A program made the translations under genes and the position numbers. Under the pieces are notes generated by a model. It was not told the DNA's origin, made no database searches, and saw nothing but the letters and a program-made list of their open reading frames with translations. A stretch of DNA of 64,000 nucleotides from assembly GCA_003508835.1 (NCBI GenBank), contig PUFA01000143.1, forward strand, positions 1,612,001 through 1,676,000, given 5' to 3'. The stretch comes from Eonycteris spelaea (Eukaryota; Chordata; Mammalia; Chiroptera; Pteropodidae). Every line of letters starts with the position of its first letter. Position 1 is the first letter of the stretch. This document shows positions 23,743 to 36,153 of this stretch, one piece after another.

Positions 23743-23946
23743 CTATTGAGAAATCAGATGACAGTCTATAGGAGCTCCCTTGTAGGTAACTAATTGCTTT
23801 TCACTAGCTACTTTTAAGAGTCTCTTATTGTCTTTAACCTTTGGCATTTTACTTATGATGTGTCTTGGTGTGGGCCTCTTTGGGTTCATCTTGTTTGGGA
23901 CTTGTATGTTTATTTCCTTTACAAGGTTAGAGAAGTTTTCAGTCAT
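23743..23946 (-). pseudogene. L1 ORF1p RRM/C-terminal remnant
   Basis: The 67-codon remnant retains NPKRPTPRHIISKMPKVKD and KQLVTYKGAPI, matching the end of the RRM and start of the C-terminal domain of L1 ORF1p. In intact ORF1p these regions bind RNA. It lies downstream of the coiled-coil remnant at 24112-24348 but in a shifted frame, so no continuous protein is possible. Confidence 0.85.
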
Positions 23947-24111
23947 TATTTCTTTAAATAGATTTTCAATTCCTTACTCGCTTTCTTCTCCTTCTGGTAC
24001 CCCTATGATGCAAGTTTTGGCATGCTGATGTTGTACGAACAACCCTAAAAACCATTCTCATTTTTTTGGATTTTTTCTTGTTCTTGTTGCTGTTCTGATT
24101 GGTGTTTTCTG

Positions 24112-24348
24112 TTACCTTTCTTCAAAATCACTGATTTGATCCTCTGTTTCATGCAATCTATGGTTGATTCTCTCTAATGTGGTCTTTATTTCCAACTGGT
24201 TCTTTTTTGTTTGTTTTCTATCTCTATTTTTGTTTTCTATCTCATTGTTAAAGTTCTCACTGAATTCATCCACTCTTCCCTTTAGTTCATTGAGTATCCT
24301 TAAATTCAGTGTTTTGAACTCTGCATCTGCCAGATTGCTTGTCTCCAT
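24112..24348 (-). pseudogene. L1 ORF1p coiled-coil remnant
   Basis: A 78-codon frame rich in E, K, N and L heptads (LNELKGRVDEFSENFNNEIE, then LERINHRLHETEDQISDFEE). This is the coiled coil through which L1 ORF1p, the nucleic-acid-binding chaperone of the L1 particle, trimerises. The terminal ETEDQISDFEER is the conserved end of the coiled coil before the RRM. A stop immediately downstream and frameshifts on both sides show that it is dead. Confidence 0.85.
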
Positions 24349-25879
24349 TTTGTTTAATTCTTTTTAAGAACTTTGTTCTATTCTTTCATTTAGGACATGT
24401 TTTGTTTCTTTATCTCCCCATTTGTCTTCCTCCCTGTGTTTGTTTCTGTGTGTTAGATAGGCTCCTAAGTCTCTCAGTCCTAGTGGAATGGCTTTATGTA
24501 ATAGGTGTGCTGTGGGGCCCAATAGCATAGTCTTCCCTGGTCATCTGAGCTGGGTGTTCCAGGCGTGTCTCTTAAATGGGTTGTGTGTGCCCTCTGTTGT
24601 AGTTGAGCTTTGGTTGCTCTTTGCACCTCAGTGGGAGGGATTGACTTTCAAGTTTATTTATTGTGAGGACTGGCAAGTGAGGGACTGACCCTAAGGGACA
24701 GGGTTCACTTTAGCAGAGCTGTGGTACCTGTGTATCCTACCCTTTGGGTATGTCATGCTGCAATGTAGCACTGGGTGCTGTTTCAGCTCCAGTAGAAGCA
24801 GGCAACTGGTTGTACTAGCCCAAAGGCCCCTTGCAGCAGGCCTTGTTCAGTCACAGCCTGTGTACTTTCTGGGGTCATATGGTAAAACCACCAAGCAATT
24901 CTTAGATGGCCACCACCCATGCTTGGCTTATAGGTACCTCAAGAGGCCAAGCCTTGAACTGAGGCTAGCTGATGCTAGTGCCAGTCTTAGGGCTGCTCAG
25001 CAAGAGGTACAGGGCATGCTGTGGTCAGATGAGGCTTGTTTGGGTTTTGTGAACATTTTAAAGATTTTAGACAAGTCTCCAGAATGAGCCAAGATAGTCC
25101 ATTTATTGTCAGGGGAAACATTGGAGGTGGCTTGGATGGGCCTGCAAGTTGAGAGGGGCAGGATCTCAGAGAATCACCTGGGTGGGGTGACCTGTATTAG
25201 CCAGGTTGATGGAGACTCAGATATGGTGGCACCAGTGTTTGCAAGCTAGCATGGGGAGGTCTCAACAAAGTAATAATGGATTCTGCCAGCACTCTTGTCT
25301 TAGAGGAAACTGCCCCTCTTGTCCTCATCTGAAGCCAGAAAAACCAGTTCCTCCCTGTATGACCTTGGTTCTTTTGAAATGCTGCCCAATACTAAAGCTA
25401 GGAACAACTGAGTCTATCAGTGAATAAGTCTACGTGCAGGCCCTTCAACAGGAATATCTGTGATCCTCAGAGTTTTTCATTTCACTCAGCCACCATAGCT
25501 GGGTTTCACAGCCCAAGCTTATGGGGACTCTCTTCCTGGCACTGGCACCCTGGGCTGGGAACATGATGTGGATATGGGATTCCTCATTCTTCCAAAGGGA
25601 GCTCTGCAGTCAAGATATCCCTCACAATATTTAACTGCCACACACAGTTTTGAAATCAAGCTGTTTCACATCTCCACCCCTCCTATCAGTCTCGAGATAG
25701 CCTCTTATATATGTCCCCAGTTGTAGGACTTCTGTTCAGCTAGACCTCAGGCAACTCCCAATAATGGTTGTTTGTAGTTTATTTGTAAATTTGATGTAGT
25801 CATGAGGGGAAGCTAGCACAGTGTTTACCTACCAAACCATCTTGGCCAGAATCCCCTCATTCTTTCTTTATAATTCTCC

Positions 25880-26350
25880 TCCTTACTCCTCAGAAATGTC
25901 TTATGGTCTATGGTAAATTATTTGCAAAGGTCACCATGAAATCTCTCTTCTTTAGATATGTGCCTCTTTGCAATGTGGCTTTGCCACTCTTCTCAACAAG
26001 AGAATCTGGGCTAGCTTTGTAACTTGTTTTGATTAATGAAACATGGTGGAAATGATGCTGTGAGACTCATAGCCTCATTTTTAAAAGACCTTGTAACGTT
26101 TGCCCTTCCTGCCTTGGAACCTAAAACCACCATACTGTGAAGACTCTAGATATGCTAGTACATGTGGAAAGAGAATCCTAACCATTGCAAACATTTCAAT
26201 TGTTTATTCTGATTCTGGAAGCTGACTAAGGCCTTATAAATGAGCAAGATAACAGAAAAAGGACTATCCAGTCAACACAGGTAATACTTTGAAGTTTTAA
26301 ACCACTAAGGTTTGAGTTGGTTTGTTATGCTGCAACAGATAACTGACACA
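25880..26350 (+). repeat. MLT1-like (MaLR) solo LTR
   Basis: The right part (ttttaaaccactaaggtttg, gttggtttgttatgctgcaa, cagataactgacaca) is the characteristic 3' end of an MLT1-type LTR. The left part (ttagatatgtgcctctttgc, gaaacatggtggaaatgatg, ccttataaatgagcaag) is compatible. No internal retroviral sequence is present. Old and diverged. Confidence 0.62.
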
Positions 26351-26789
26351 AGGATCAAGAATATTACAAAGAATGCTCAGAAGAGCCTATTACCATTTAT
26401 TCAAAGATTATCTATGTGGCAGTGTTAGAAGCAACTGCAAGACTCATTTTCATTAATCTGCATTCATGCTATTTTTAACCTCTAATTACAACTTCTGGTT
26501 TATTTCCTCACCAGTCAGTTCCTTTCACTCCAACACTGCCACCAAATCACTAGTCCATATTTAGCTCTTTGAGTGATCTGTGACCATCACCTGGTCTCAC
26601 ATATGGGAAGGGATATTTTGATCATCACCAGATAAAGCATGAGTCAATCCTTCAGGCCCTGAGAGGACACTGTAATCTTTGGCTTCATGTTATTAGAACT
26701 TTATACAGCATCTTTGTTTCTGCTTGGTCAGGAATGTCTTGGTATGTCTTCTGTCTCCTCTGGCTCATTAAACCCCATGACAAATAATT

Positions 26790-26870
26790 ACTGTCACTTT
26801 TTAAGCACTAACTATGTACATGACATTGTTCTAAGAGTTTTATAAGTACTCACTCATTAAATGTTACATT
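26790..26870 (+). repeat. MIR SINE fragment ending in a microsatellite
   Basis: actgtcactttttaagcact, aactatgtacatgacattg and ttctaagagttttataag, then actcactcattaaatg, reproduce the MIR-family order (gagcgcttactatgtgccaggcactgttctaagcgctttaca..actcatttaat). The copy stops where the (TCA)n run begins, at the place where MIR normally continues with atcctcacaacaa. Confidence 0.65.
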
Positions 26871-26901
26871 ATCATCGTCATCATCATCATTATCATCATA
26901 T

Positions 26902-26932
<31 letters not shown>

Positions 26933-26962
26933 CATCATCATCATCATCATCATCATCATCAT
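26871..26962 (+). repeat. (TCA)n trinucleotide repeat
   Basis: About 92 bp of nearly pure tca units with small interruptions (cgtca, ttatca, atatatca, cacatca). It probably expanded from the atcctca region of the adjoining MIR. Confidence 0.95.
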
Positions 26963-27740
26963 GTCACCTCTTAAATCCTCTGACAATGTGTTTAGTATCT
27001 ACTCTGAGTAATATGAAGCTACTTACACTAATTTTTCTGTCTTGCAGTTTTAACTAAAACTCCAAATACTTATTACAAAGCTTACACAATACTTTATCTT
27101 TCCCTTATCTTTTAGAGAATCACAACAAATATTATCATAGTAAAAATCTTGAGAAGTCTTTGTTATTTTTTAAACTTACTTAATCTTATTTAACCCTGTA
27201 TTTCTTAAACTTATTTACCATAAGATCTTTCTCTTGTAGTCAGTAAGCAATTCTGCAGAGCACATTTTTAAAATGACTGCATAAATATAAACAACAGAAC
27301 ACTGAAATTTTGATATCAACTTCTAGTTTCTTTTCACCAAGAGCTGGTGAAAAACCTTCATCTATAAGCAAAAAGAACAGCTTATATTCTGGCTCCATCT
27401 GGAATTTTCCCTATTTTTTATTTTTTAATATCCCATACTTTTCTATGCCTTTCCTGGCCTGTGATAGAAAGTCAGTTTTTCCTATGGAGGCCATTAATCT
27501 TAGTCATCATGTATAATTTATTAAAAGCCCATTATAGGAGCATCAATGAGAGGTATCTTAAAGAATATGTTTTTTTTTTTTTACTTCTCAGAGGTGGTGG
27601 AGGTCTATTTCATGGATGCTGCATCTCTTTTTCCTAATTAGAGTGGTTTGTTTGTAGTCTGAGTTCTAAGTGACCTGTTTTTCTTTGTGATACAGGAAGG
27701 GTACAGTTTAAATCTCCTTTTGGCAGGAAGCATAACTTCC

Positions 27741-27764
27741 ATACACACACACACACACAACACA

Positions 27765-27798
<34 letters not shown>
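27741..27798 (+). repeat. (CA)n microsatellite
   Basis: About 58 bp of CA dinucleotides with two interruptions (acaacacacc). Long enough to be polymorphic. Confidence 0.95.
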
Positions 27799-27801
<3 letters not shown>

Positions 27802-28164
27802 GGAATGAATCTCTCCTTAGGTAGAAACATGGATACCAGGATACTTCTTTTTGAACACTTGTCTGCTAAGCAGCTAACAGAGGTAGCAGTAAGGATTGAG
27901 GTGTCCACTCACATGTCCAGCAATCCCAGTGATTTTTGTCTCTATTTGAGGATAAAATATCCAGAAAACATATGTATGAAGTTCTCCATTGTCCAACAGC
28001 AATACCTTACAGATATAAGCCAAGCCATCCTCTAAAGACATGGGTGTATGATTGAGACTGCTAGAAAAAAAACCTAAAAGAACCATTAAAAAGTCATTGG
28101 ATAAATATAGCTTCTGGCATTTTAATCTTCCTCTGTGATTTTGGAGGTAGTCGATTTAATGTCA

Positions 28165-28365
28165 TTTTGATCCACTTAGTCCAGGAATGGTCCTGCTTAC
28201 ATTGTTGTAGATCTGAACTAGCAGATAATTTTTAAAGAAATATGAAATTACAAGGGAAGAAATTTTAATCAAATTTTAAATTTCATTTAATTTTAATTAA
28301 ATTTGAATTTATATTGCCACATATGGCTAATGACTACTGTATTGAATAGTGCAACTTTAAGGAGT
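28165..28365. repeat. Possible old hAT-type DNA transposon remnant
   Basis: The right end (ttgccacatatggctaatga, ctactgtattgaatagtgca) matches the common old-repeat motif catgtggctagtggctaccgtattggacagc. The AT-rich part before it (aattaaatttgaattt) fits the same family. The left end (aggaatggtcctgctt) is uncertain. Confidence 0.45.
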
Positions 28366-30715
28366 TACAGCACAGTTAGCCATTGAAGTAACTGATCAAA
28401 AAGGTTCATTGTTTTCGTTTTGTAAAATTACTAAAATTAAGGGGAAAGTGCACAAATTATAATCTGTAGTGTGCAATCTGTTTCCGTTTATAATAGTGTT
28501 TCAGTGTGAGTTGTCTGTGTGAGAGACACAGCAACTGGAGGTCATAAATCTTATATTATGTAGTAGGTACCATGCTTGGTACTAGATGCAGAAGAAAGGA
28601 GTAGAAGTCAAGACAGACAAATATGCAAAAAGCAATTTATAGCATCTGGGATAAATTGAGCATGGAATAAGAAACAAAGCAAACAATTAAGCAAAAACAG
28701 TTATTAACATACTAACAGAGAATGCTAAATACTAACAAACCAAAATGTTTAAATAATTTGGGATTTCTTTCACTGACCACTAAACAAAAATAAATGAAAA
28801 TGTAAAGCTAGTAAGAAAATCTAAATCTTGGACTTGCTTTGTAAGGATCTCTCATCTCTATTCTACTTAATAAAGCTCAGTATCCAGATCTCCATTGAAT
28901 GGTTCTGGGTCCTGATGGGTCTAGAAGTCAATACAAAAGTAACATCTTCCCCAAACTCCTAAAACTAAACTTTTACCTAGGTTGGCTTAGGTTTAACATT
29001 TAGTCATTTGCTTTCTTGTAACTTTAGCACACTGAAAAACAAAATTGAAGTGTCAATAAAAAAATATGTTGCCAAATACACCAGAACAGTAAAAAGGCCA
29101 CAGGAGAGAATTTACAACTAGTGATAAAGTTAAACTTAAAATTACATAAATACATACAATTAGCTGAAGTAAGTATAATTTACCTGTCAATATAACAGCC
29201 CTTTAAAAGATCACAATATCAAGAGGTTACAAACTATAACATAGATGTTGAATTATAATGTTCTTTTCTAAACATTAGCCAAGTAAATTGAACTGGATGA
29301 AGCAAAGAAATGTACAGAGGTAGGGAAAAAATGAAGGAAAAGTAAAATGTAATGCAGGAAAAATAAAATAGTAGAAAATATTAAATATTAGAGCAAAATA
29401 ACCAGGCTACAAAGAGAAGTTGATCTTTTAATGTGATATAGCCATAATCTAATTTTGATTTTAAAAGCAAAGTAAAAATAGACAAAAGCTTTTATTTCAT
29501 AATGTGTTCATTTTGCAGATATGTAAATTGATTCTTCCAGATATGAGACATATGTGAGTCAAAAAAGAAAAAAAGAAAAGAAAAACATGTGACTTTAGTT
29601 TTATCTCCTCAGCAAGTTATTAGCACTTTTTAAAAAGTCCAACATGAAATAACTACCAAAAAGAAAATCTAGTTTCACTCATTTTGCCCTGAATGACATT
29701 TCATAACTTTAAAGTTCTCTAACATGAGCATTTTTTTGTATACTTTAGTCTAAATGTTACTTGATTCTGCTTTATCTTCTTAAATACCCTTAGTACATCC
29801 CTTAATGTGTCTATGTAGAAATAATTAGCAGAACAACTTAAATCCTTCATTAAGCTATTTTCTGTCTCAAAAAGTTCTATTGTATTGTATTTAATTTTTC
29901 ATTCAAATGATGTATTCAAATTCTCCCTTCTCCCTTCTTTATCATTTAAGTACTGACACATAAGACACAGGACACAATAATATTTTTTTTTTCATTTTGA
30001 GTTTGTCCTATTCTACTTATGTAAAATTATAGGGAACTTCACATCCTACTACTTATCCAAGAAATACTCAAAATTTTGTTTGATCTGTTTGTTCATTCAA
30101 CTATCAGGTTACCTGAAATCCTCCTACTAGCAACTCTATGGATGGATAGCGTAGTCAGTCTCCTGAGTAAATTTTGACATATTGGCAACCTAGGTCCACC
30201 CAATAAGATGTAACTTCTAATTCTAACCTAATAAAAGTAGTTATGCCAGTACAATTTACTGTGAATTGAGTCTGGATGTAAAACCACCTGGAAATGAGTT
30301 ATCTCTGACCTTGAAACTCTGCAACTTTTGATTAGCTCTCTCAGCCACAGATGTTGTGGCAGCACCATGGACTACTAATGACCCATATAATTTTTTTGCA
30401 TATATAAATTACAGTTATGTATAGAGTACTATTAAATAATTTTTATTATTGAAAAACTATATATAGTTTATTGGTATAAACAATTTGTGTTATGAGTTTG
30501 TTTTTTTTGTGTTCACCCTTTATATCCTGGAATCCCTATAGCATATATTTTTATACAGACTCAATTATATGAATGAGCTATAATTACCCAACTATTTAAA
30601 AATATCTAAAATTATAATGGTTTTTATTTGGGACTTTTCTCAAAGCAGATTCAAGTGTAATTTTATGCTCATGCCAATCTTTGAACATTTTAACATTACT
30701 GTTTTACAAGATGTG
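28366..30715. other. 2.3 kb AT-rich intergenic sequence
   Basis: No gene or repeat recognised. A-rich runs (29558-29585) and T-runs occur, but no target-site duplications were found around them. Confidence 0.4.
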
Positions 30716-30758
30716 ATTTATATACATATATATACATATGTATATACATATATATGTT
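30716..30758 (+). repeat. (TATACA)n-like microsatellite
   Basis: Tandem tatacata and tatgta units directly at the 5' edge of the L1 3' end that follows. Confidence 0.85.
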
Positions 30759-31222
30759 CACACACATACAATGGAATATTTCTCGGTCATAAAAAGAAGT
30801 CTTACCATTTGTGACAACATGGATAGACCTAGAGGGCAATATGCTAAGTGAAATAAGCCAAGCAAAGGCAAATACCATATAATCTAATTCATATGTGGAA
30901 TCTAAAGAACAAAAATGAACAAACAAAATAGAAACACATTCATAGTTGCAGAGAACAAATTAATGGTTGTCATATGGGAGGGGGATTGGGAGACTGGGTG
31001 GAAAAGGTGACGGGATTAAGAAGTACAAATTGATAGTTACAAAATAGTCACAGGGATAAAGTACAGCATAGGGAATATAGTCAATAGTATTGTAATAACT
31101 ATGTATAGTTCTGGGTGAGTACTAGACTAATCAGGGGATCATTCTGTAAATTTTATAGATTTCTAGCCACTATGCTATACATCTGAATGTCAACTCTAAT
31201 TGAAAATAGAAATTTTAAAAAT
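30759..31222 (+). mobile_element. 5'-truncated L1 3' end (type-B 3'UTR)
   Basis: Contains the ORF2 terminus (acaatggaatatttctcgg, tttgtgacaacatggataga, gctaagtgaaataagcca) and the 3'UTR (gggagggggattgggagact, gattaagaagtacaaattg, atagtcacaggga, gaatatagtcaatag) ending in gaatgtcaactctaattgaa and an A-rich stretch. This is the same 3'UTR type as the HAL1-like copies. No clear target-site duplication was found. Confidence 0.85.
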
Positions 31223-34184
31223 ATATTCTTTCTCTTTAAAGGCTATAAATTGTTAACCTATTAATCGAACATGTTAATGTGCAGAACTCTCATCAATTAA
31301 AATTATAAATCTTATTGTAACAGGGACACAAGAATTATTCATTTGAATACTGACAATTATTGCCCCTCACATGAACGTCAGAAAGCTATGTTCTCACTCT
31401 CTAATTTAAATGCAGTTTATAATTAAAAAGTAATCTTAAAATTTGACCAGAATTTGTATTTCTGTAAATTACTTAAGTCCCAAACAAAGAGAATATATAA
31501 CTAAAATAGCATATATTTCACACATCATGAATAAAAACAATTTTCCAGGTATTAGCAAAAAAAAAAAAAAAGTAAATATGTACTTCGTGCAAGTGTAAAT
31601 TAAAATCTAGTGATCCTTTCACCCAAGGAAATGTCCACAGGATATTTCACATCATGAAGTGTATGGGTTCTCATCCCCCCATGGGAATTAACCACCTGGC
31701 ACATAATATCCTTACTGGTTTGAAAGAAAAAATAGGTCTTTCTCAACAAAACACTTTTCATTCAATATACAGAGTAATCGTTAATAGAATACTTACTGTT
31801 AAGTTGAAACACAAGGAACTAAGATCTGGTTACATAGCCAGCAAGCCATCCTTTAAAAGTTATTAGATCCCCAGTGACATTTATAAAAGACCATACGATA
31901 ACCTTTCACTTAACCAAAGTTTAAACAACGAATAAGACAGCGGTATGCAAAAAGAGATTCCACTATTTGGCACCTACAGGGGTTTATATTCCAGGTTCCT
32001 CTGTCTATCTATATACCTATCTGAATGCTTATACCTATAATAATACCCATATACCTATCTATATACCTATTAAATAATTTCATAGATTAACAAGTGCTCC
32101 TTCCACCCAAGAACCTAGCTTTGGAAAACGATGTTCCACTGAATGAACCTAAATGCACCTGTACTGATGATGCAGGCTGTGAGTGCCCCGCTACTGCCAA
32201 AGTAACAACTCTTCCTCACCCCAAATAAATGGAATGTGTAGTCAGATATTTAAGGCAGAAATATTGATAAAGGTGAAATAACTTACCCCAAAATGTCCAC
32301 ACTAGGACAGAGTACACTAACTTTTAGCAGTTTAAAATATGTAATTATATATACAGTATTAATTAAGAATCATAAAAATTAAACATTTGCTCTCTTATAA
32401 AACCAATTCTTATCACTATTCACGAGGGATCACAGTATAGGGGGATGTTTTTATCTGTTCCATAAGCATTACTTGAGTGTCTTCTATGTATAGAAATGTC
32501 TGTGTAAGTCCCAAAGAGAGTATGAAAGAAGTAAAGGATGTTACTTACATATTTACAGTGTAATTAGAGCAAAAATCTACACATACATAAGTCAACATGG
32601 AAATAATTCTAAGTTTACATGCACGTTTAAGAGAGTATGATGACAAAATAAAATACCAAACTTTAAGTAAACAATTAGCAAATGCTTCTTGAACCTGATA
32701 AACCTTGAAATAAGCTTTTAAAAAGGTGGAGACTTTGGATGGAAGGAGAGTAAATGAAAAACATTATAAGAGAATGCCCAGGGACTGAAGAAAAAAAAAT
32801 GACTTTTCTTGTTAGAATAGAAAACCCTTGAGGAAGCAGTGAAAGGTGATTTGGAAAAAATACATTGGTATTAATGGAGATCCTGAATATCTAAATATTG
32901 GATTTGAAGAATAAGAAGCCACTGTAAGTTCATGAGCCATGCAGCACTAACAGAAGAGCTTCTGACAGCAATATATAAACTTGAGTCCAATAGAAAGAAA
33001 TTAAGTACAGAATGCGTGAGAACAAGGCAGACTGTACTTGCTATTGGATACATGGACAAGATCCCATGGTCCCACACATTTACAGCCTAATGAATAAAAT
33101 TAACTATGCATCAAGTTATCAGAAAAGAAAATAAGGAATCTACAAGATGAGGAAACACACAGACTCCATTGTAACCTTGAGTATCCTAACAATATTTGCT
33201 TATTATTATATATGAAGTCTACTTTTTGCCCTACTTCAGATGCTTAAATGAGCTCAGTATTCCAAATAAGTTCTGAACCTCCAAAATTCATCTGGGCTCA
33301 TATCCCATCCTAATTACATTACTCCTCCTTTCTTGATTTCTCCAAACCCTCTCTTCATTTTGTGTGACTCACACACACCCCACCCTCATTTTGAGTTTTT
33401 ATGCAGTCTCTCACTTCTTCACTGGTTATCTTGATTAATGCTCTAATTTTGATCTTACCATCTCAACTCTTACCCTAGAGCCCTTCCCCTAGTTGGAATC
33501 TAGCTTCAGCTTCTGAGCACTATATACCCTTGAGATTCAGGTCTTTGTCTACTTTGTGCCCAATTATACCTTATACCTAGCTGGCTTCTCACAAAAAAAT
33601 GAAAATCAGAAGATTATAGCAAAATGAAGAATTTAAATGGTCTGTTATAAAATTTACTTTTTAAAACATAAATATTTTATTAATCATTCTAGAGTCCTAT
33701 ATCTTCAAACTGACAAGTATTATACTGTTTCTGGAGCCAAATTTATCAAACCACAGTCTTCAACATAATCCTCTACTTTTGGAATTTAAAGCAGTGCCTA
33801 CAACAATTGTTTTGCAAGCTAAAACCTAGAGAGCTTGGTAAACACACAGAAGATCTAGATTATCTTCACATCCAACTACTTGACACCCTATTTGATGTCA
33901 ACCTGAAAGATAGTTTTTTAAAGAATATAATGAGACCTACTGTCCAAATTCCTAATTCTTTTGAAAGAAAGGAAATATTCTTTCAGCAAGATTTCTTGCA
34001 TTTCATGTTTCCTCTTTGAGAATTTTCCCTGTAAACACTTAAAAAGTCAAATCTATCAAGTCTTAACCCCAGGTGATATAGCTTTCAGGCATTTCACAAA
34101 TTTTGAAGAGTCATAAATTTTTAACAAATTTGCTGGTGGTAGTTAACTTTTCTTATCGTTGTTAGCTTATTAACTTTTTTGTAT
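31223..34184. other. Intergenic sequence
   Basis: No gene supported. Open frames at 31654-31866, 33807-34019 and 32871-33077 (minus) have no recognisable domain. A poly-A run of about 17 at 31556-31572 and a run of ctatctatatac repeats near 32000-32070 are simple sequence. An L2 fragment is possible at 33300-33560, but weak. Confidence 0.4.
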
Positions 34185-34591
34185 TATTCTGTTATGTGGC
34201 ATAATCATTGGGCATTTATATAATTCATGAAGTGATCCCCACAATTACTCTAGCACCAATCTAACACTAAACATAACCGTTACAATATTATTGAGTATGT
34301 TCCTCATGCTGTACTCTCCCTCCCCGTGACTGTTTTGTAACTACTAACCCATCTGACAACCATGAGCTTGTCCTCTGTATCTGTGAGTCTGTTTTCATTT
34401 TGTTTCTTCATTATTTTGTTCCCCACATTCTAAATCTAAGTAAAATCATAGGGTATTTATCTTTCTCAGTCATAATACCCTCTAGGTTCACCCATGTCGT
34501 TATAAATGGTACAATTTTACTTTTTTATGGCTGAGTAATATTACATTGCATATATGTGCTACTTCTTTATATAATCATCTATTGATGGAAA

Positions 34592-34780
34592 CTAAGGTTG
34601 TTTCCATAGCTTAGCTATTGTAACTAGCACTGCAGTGAACATAGGGGTGCATAAATTATTTTGAATTAGTGTTCTGGTTTTCTTTTGATAAATACCAAGA
34701 AGAATTTCTAGGTCAAAAGGTAGTTCTACTTTCAATTTTTTGAAGAAACTCCAAACTGTTTTCCACAGTGGATGTACCAA
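34592..34780 (-). pseudogene. L1 ORF2 C-terminal remnant
   Basis: A 62-codon frame with PLWKTVWSFFKKLKVELPFD, LLGIYQKK and FTAVLVTIAKLWKQP. This is the conserved C-terminal cysteine-rich-neighbouring segment of ORF2p. No upstream frame is open. Confidence 0.85.
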
Positions 34781-35019
34781 TTTGCATTCTTACCAAAGTG
34801 CACAAGGTTCTCTTTTCTCCACATCTTCACCAGCACTTGTTTGTTGATGTATTGATGAAGCCATTCTGACAGGTGTGAGGTGGTATGTCATTTTAATTTG
34901 CATTTCTCTGATGATTAGAGATCTTGAGCATTTTTTCATATGTCTATTGGCCATCTGTATATCCTCTTTGAGAAATACTTATTTAGGACTTTTACCCACT
35001 TTTAACTGGATTGTGTATT

Positions 35020-35036
35020 TATTTATTTATTTATTT
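35020..35036 (+). repeat. (TTTA)n short tandem repeat
   Basis: About four tatttatttat units inside the ORF2 region of the L1, followed by a T-run. Small local expansion. Confidence 0.8.
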
Positions 35037-35322
35037 TTTTATATTGACTTGTATGAGTTCTTTATAAATTTTGGATATTAGATCTTTACCAAATGCATCA
35101 TTGACGAATAACTTCTCCCATTTAGGAGAACGTCAGAGAATTTACTGCCTATGTTTTCTTCTAGGAGTTTTATGGTTTGGGGTGTTACATTTAACAGTTT
35201 AATCCATTTTGAGTTTATTCTTGTATTTGGTGGTAATTGGTTGGTTCAGATTTTTAATCATGTTTTTATTTTCTTTTGTTTCAAAGTATCCATTTGATTT
35301 CTTCTTTGATCTCATTGTTGAC

Positions 35323-35394
35323 CCATTTATTGTTAGTAAGATTTAGCCATTTATTATTAGTAAGATTTAGCCATTTATTGTTAGTAAGATTTAG
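35323..35394 (+). repeat. 3 x 24-bp tandem repeat
   Basis: Units at 35323-35346, 35347-35370 and 35371-35394 read ccatttattgttagtaag plus atttag. The second differs from the others only by tta-tta in place of tta-ttg. It lies in the minus-strand L1 endonuclease region. Other L1 copies have a single unit here, so this is a local expansion after insertion. Confidence 0.95.
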
Positions 35395-36153
35395 CCTCTT
35401 CTAGTTTTTTCTTGTAATTGATTTTTTGTTTCATACCATTATGATCAGAGAAGATGCTTGATATGATTTCAATCATCTTAAATTATTGAAACTTGGTTTG
35501 TGGCCTAACATGTGGTCTATCTTGGAAAATGTTCCATGTACAGTTGAGAAGAATGTATATTCTCTTGCTTTGGGGTAAAATGTTCTAAACATATTGATTA
35601 AATCCATCTGATCTAGCGTGCTATTTAAGGTCTCTGTTTTCTTGCTGATTTCATTCTGAAAGAGCTGTCCATTGGTGCCAATACGGTGTTAAAGAGTATT
35701 ACTGTTGACCTCTCCCTTTATGTTGGTCAGTATTTGTTTTATATATGTAGGAACTCCCATTTGGGTGCATATATGTTTACTAGGGTTATGTACTCTTTCT
35801 GTATTGATTCTTTTATCATTTTGTAATGCCCTTTTTGTTCTCTTATTACAACCTTTATTTTAAAGTCTATGTTGTCTGATATAGCATTGCTATCCCAGCT
35901 TTTAAAAATTCCATTTGCATAAAATATTTTTTTCTATCCCTTTACGTTCAGTCTGTGCATATCTTTTGATTCAAAGTGGGTCTCTTGTAGGTAGCGTATA
36001 TGGATCTTGTTTTTGTTTTTGTTTTTGTTTTATCTATTCAGCCACCCTATATCTCTTGATTGGACATTTAATCCATTTATATTTAAAGTGATTATTGATA
36101 GGTACATAGTTATTGTCATTTTATTATTTGTATTTATATTTTTCCTTCTCTTC

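Larger units (their letters stand above)
22607..25855 (-). mobile_element. Internally deleted L1 (HAL1-like), copy 2, apparently full length
   Basis: The 5' end (reverse complement) starts gggattctggccaagatgg at 25855, and the 3' terminus is near 22607. Order on the minus strand: 5'UTR (about 25855-24400), ORF1 (about 24390-23540), the start of the ORF2 endonuclease region (about 23460-23226), a direct jump at about 23226-23212 (aaggacccagcaatccc) to the ORF2 C-terminus, and a type-B 3'UTR. Length is 3.25 kb. There is no reverse transcriptase region. Broken ORF1 frames retain the coiled coil (24348-24112) and the RRM/C-terminal part (23946-23743). The junction is the same as in the copy at 5749-10563. 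Confidence 0.82.
26351..27740. other. Intergenic sequence with MIR and (TCA)n
   Basis: Apart from the MIR and trinucleotide run at 26790-26962, nothing is recognised. Open frames (for example 27310-27516) are short and without domain features. Confidence 0.4.

Noticed and set aside
24755..25087. 110-codon plus-strand open frame
   Set aside because: It lies antisense in the 5'UTR of the minus-strand L1 copy at 22607-25855; chance frame in GC-richer repeat sequence.
35323..35394. CRISPR-like array
   Set aside because: The three units are directly adjacent without spacers, inside an L1 in a mammalian genome.
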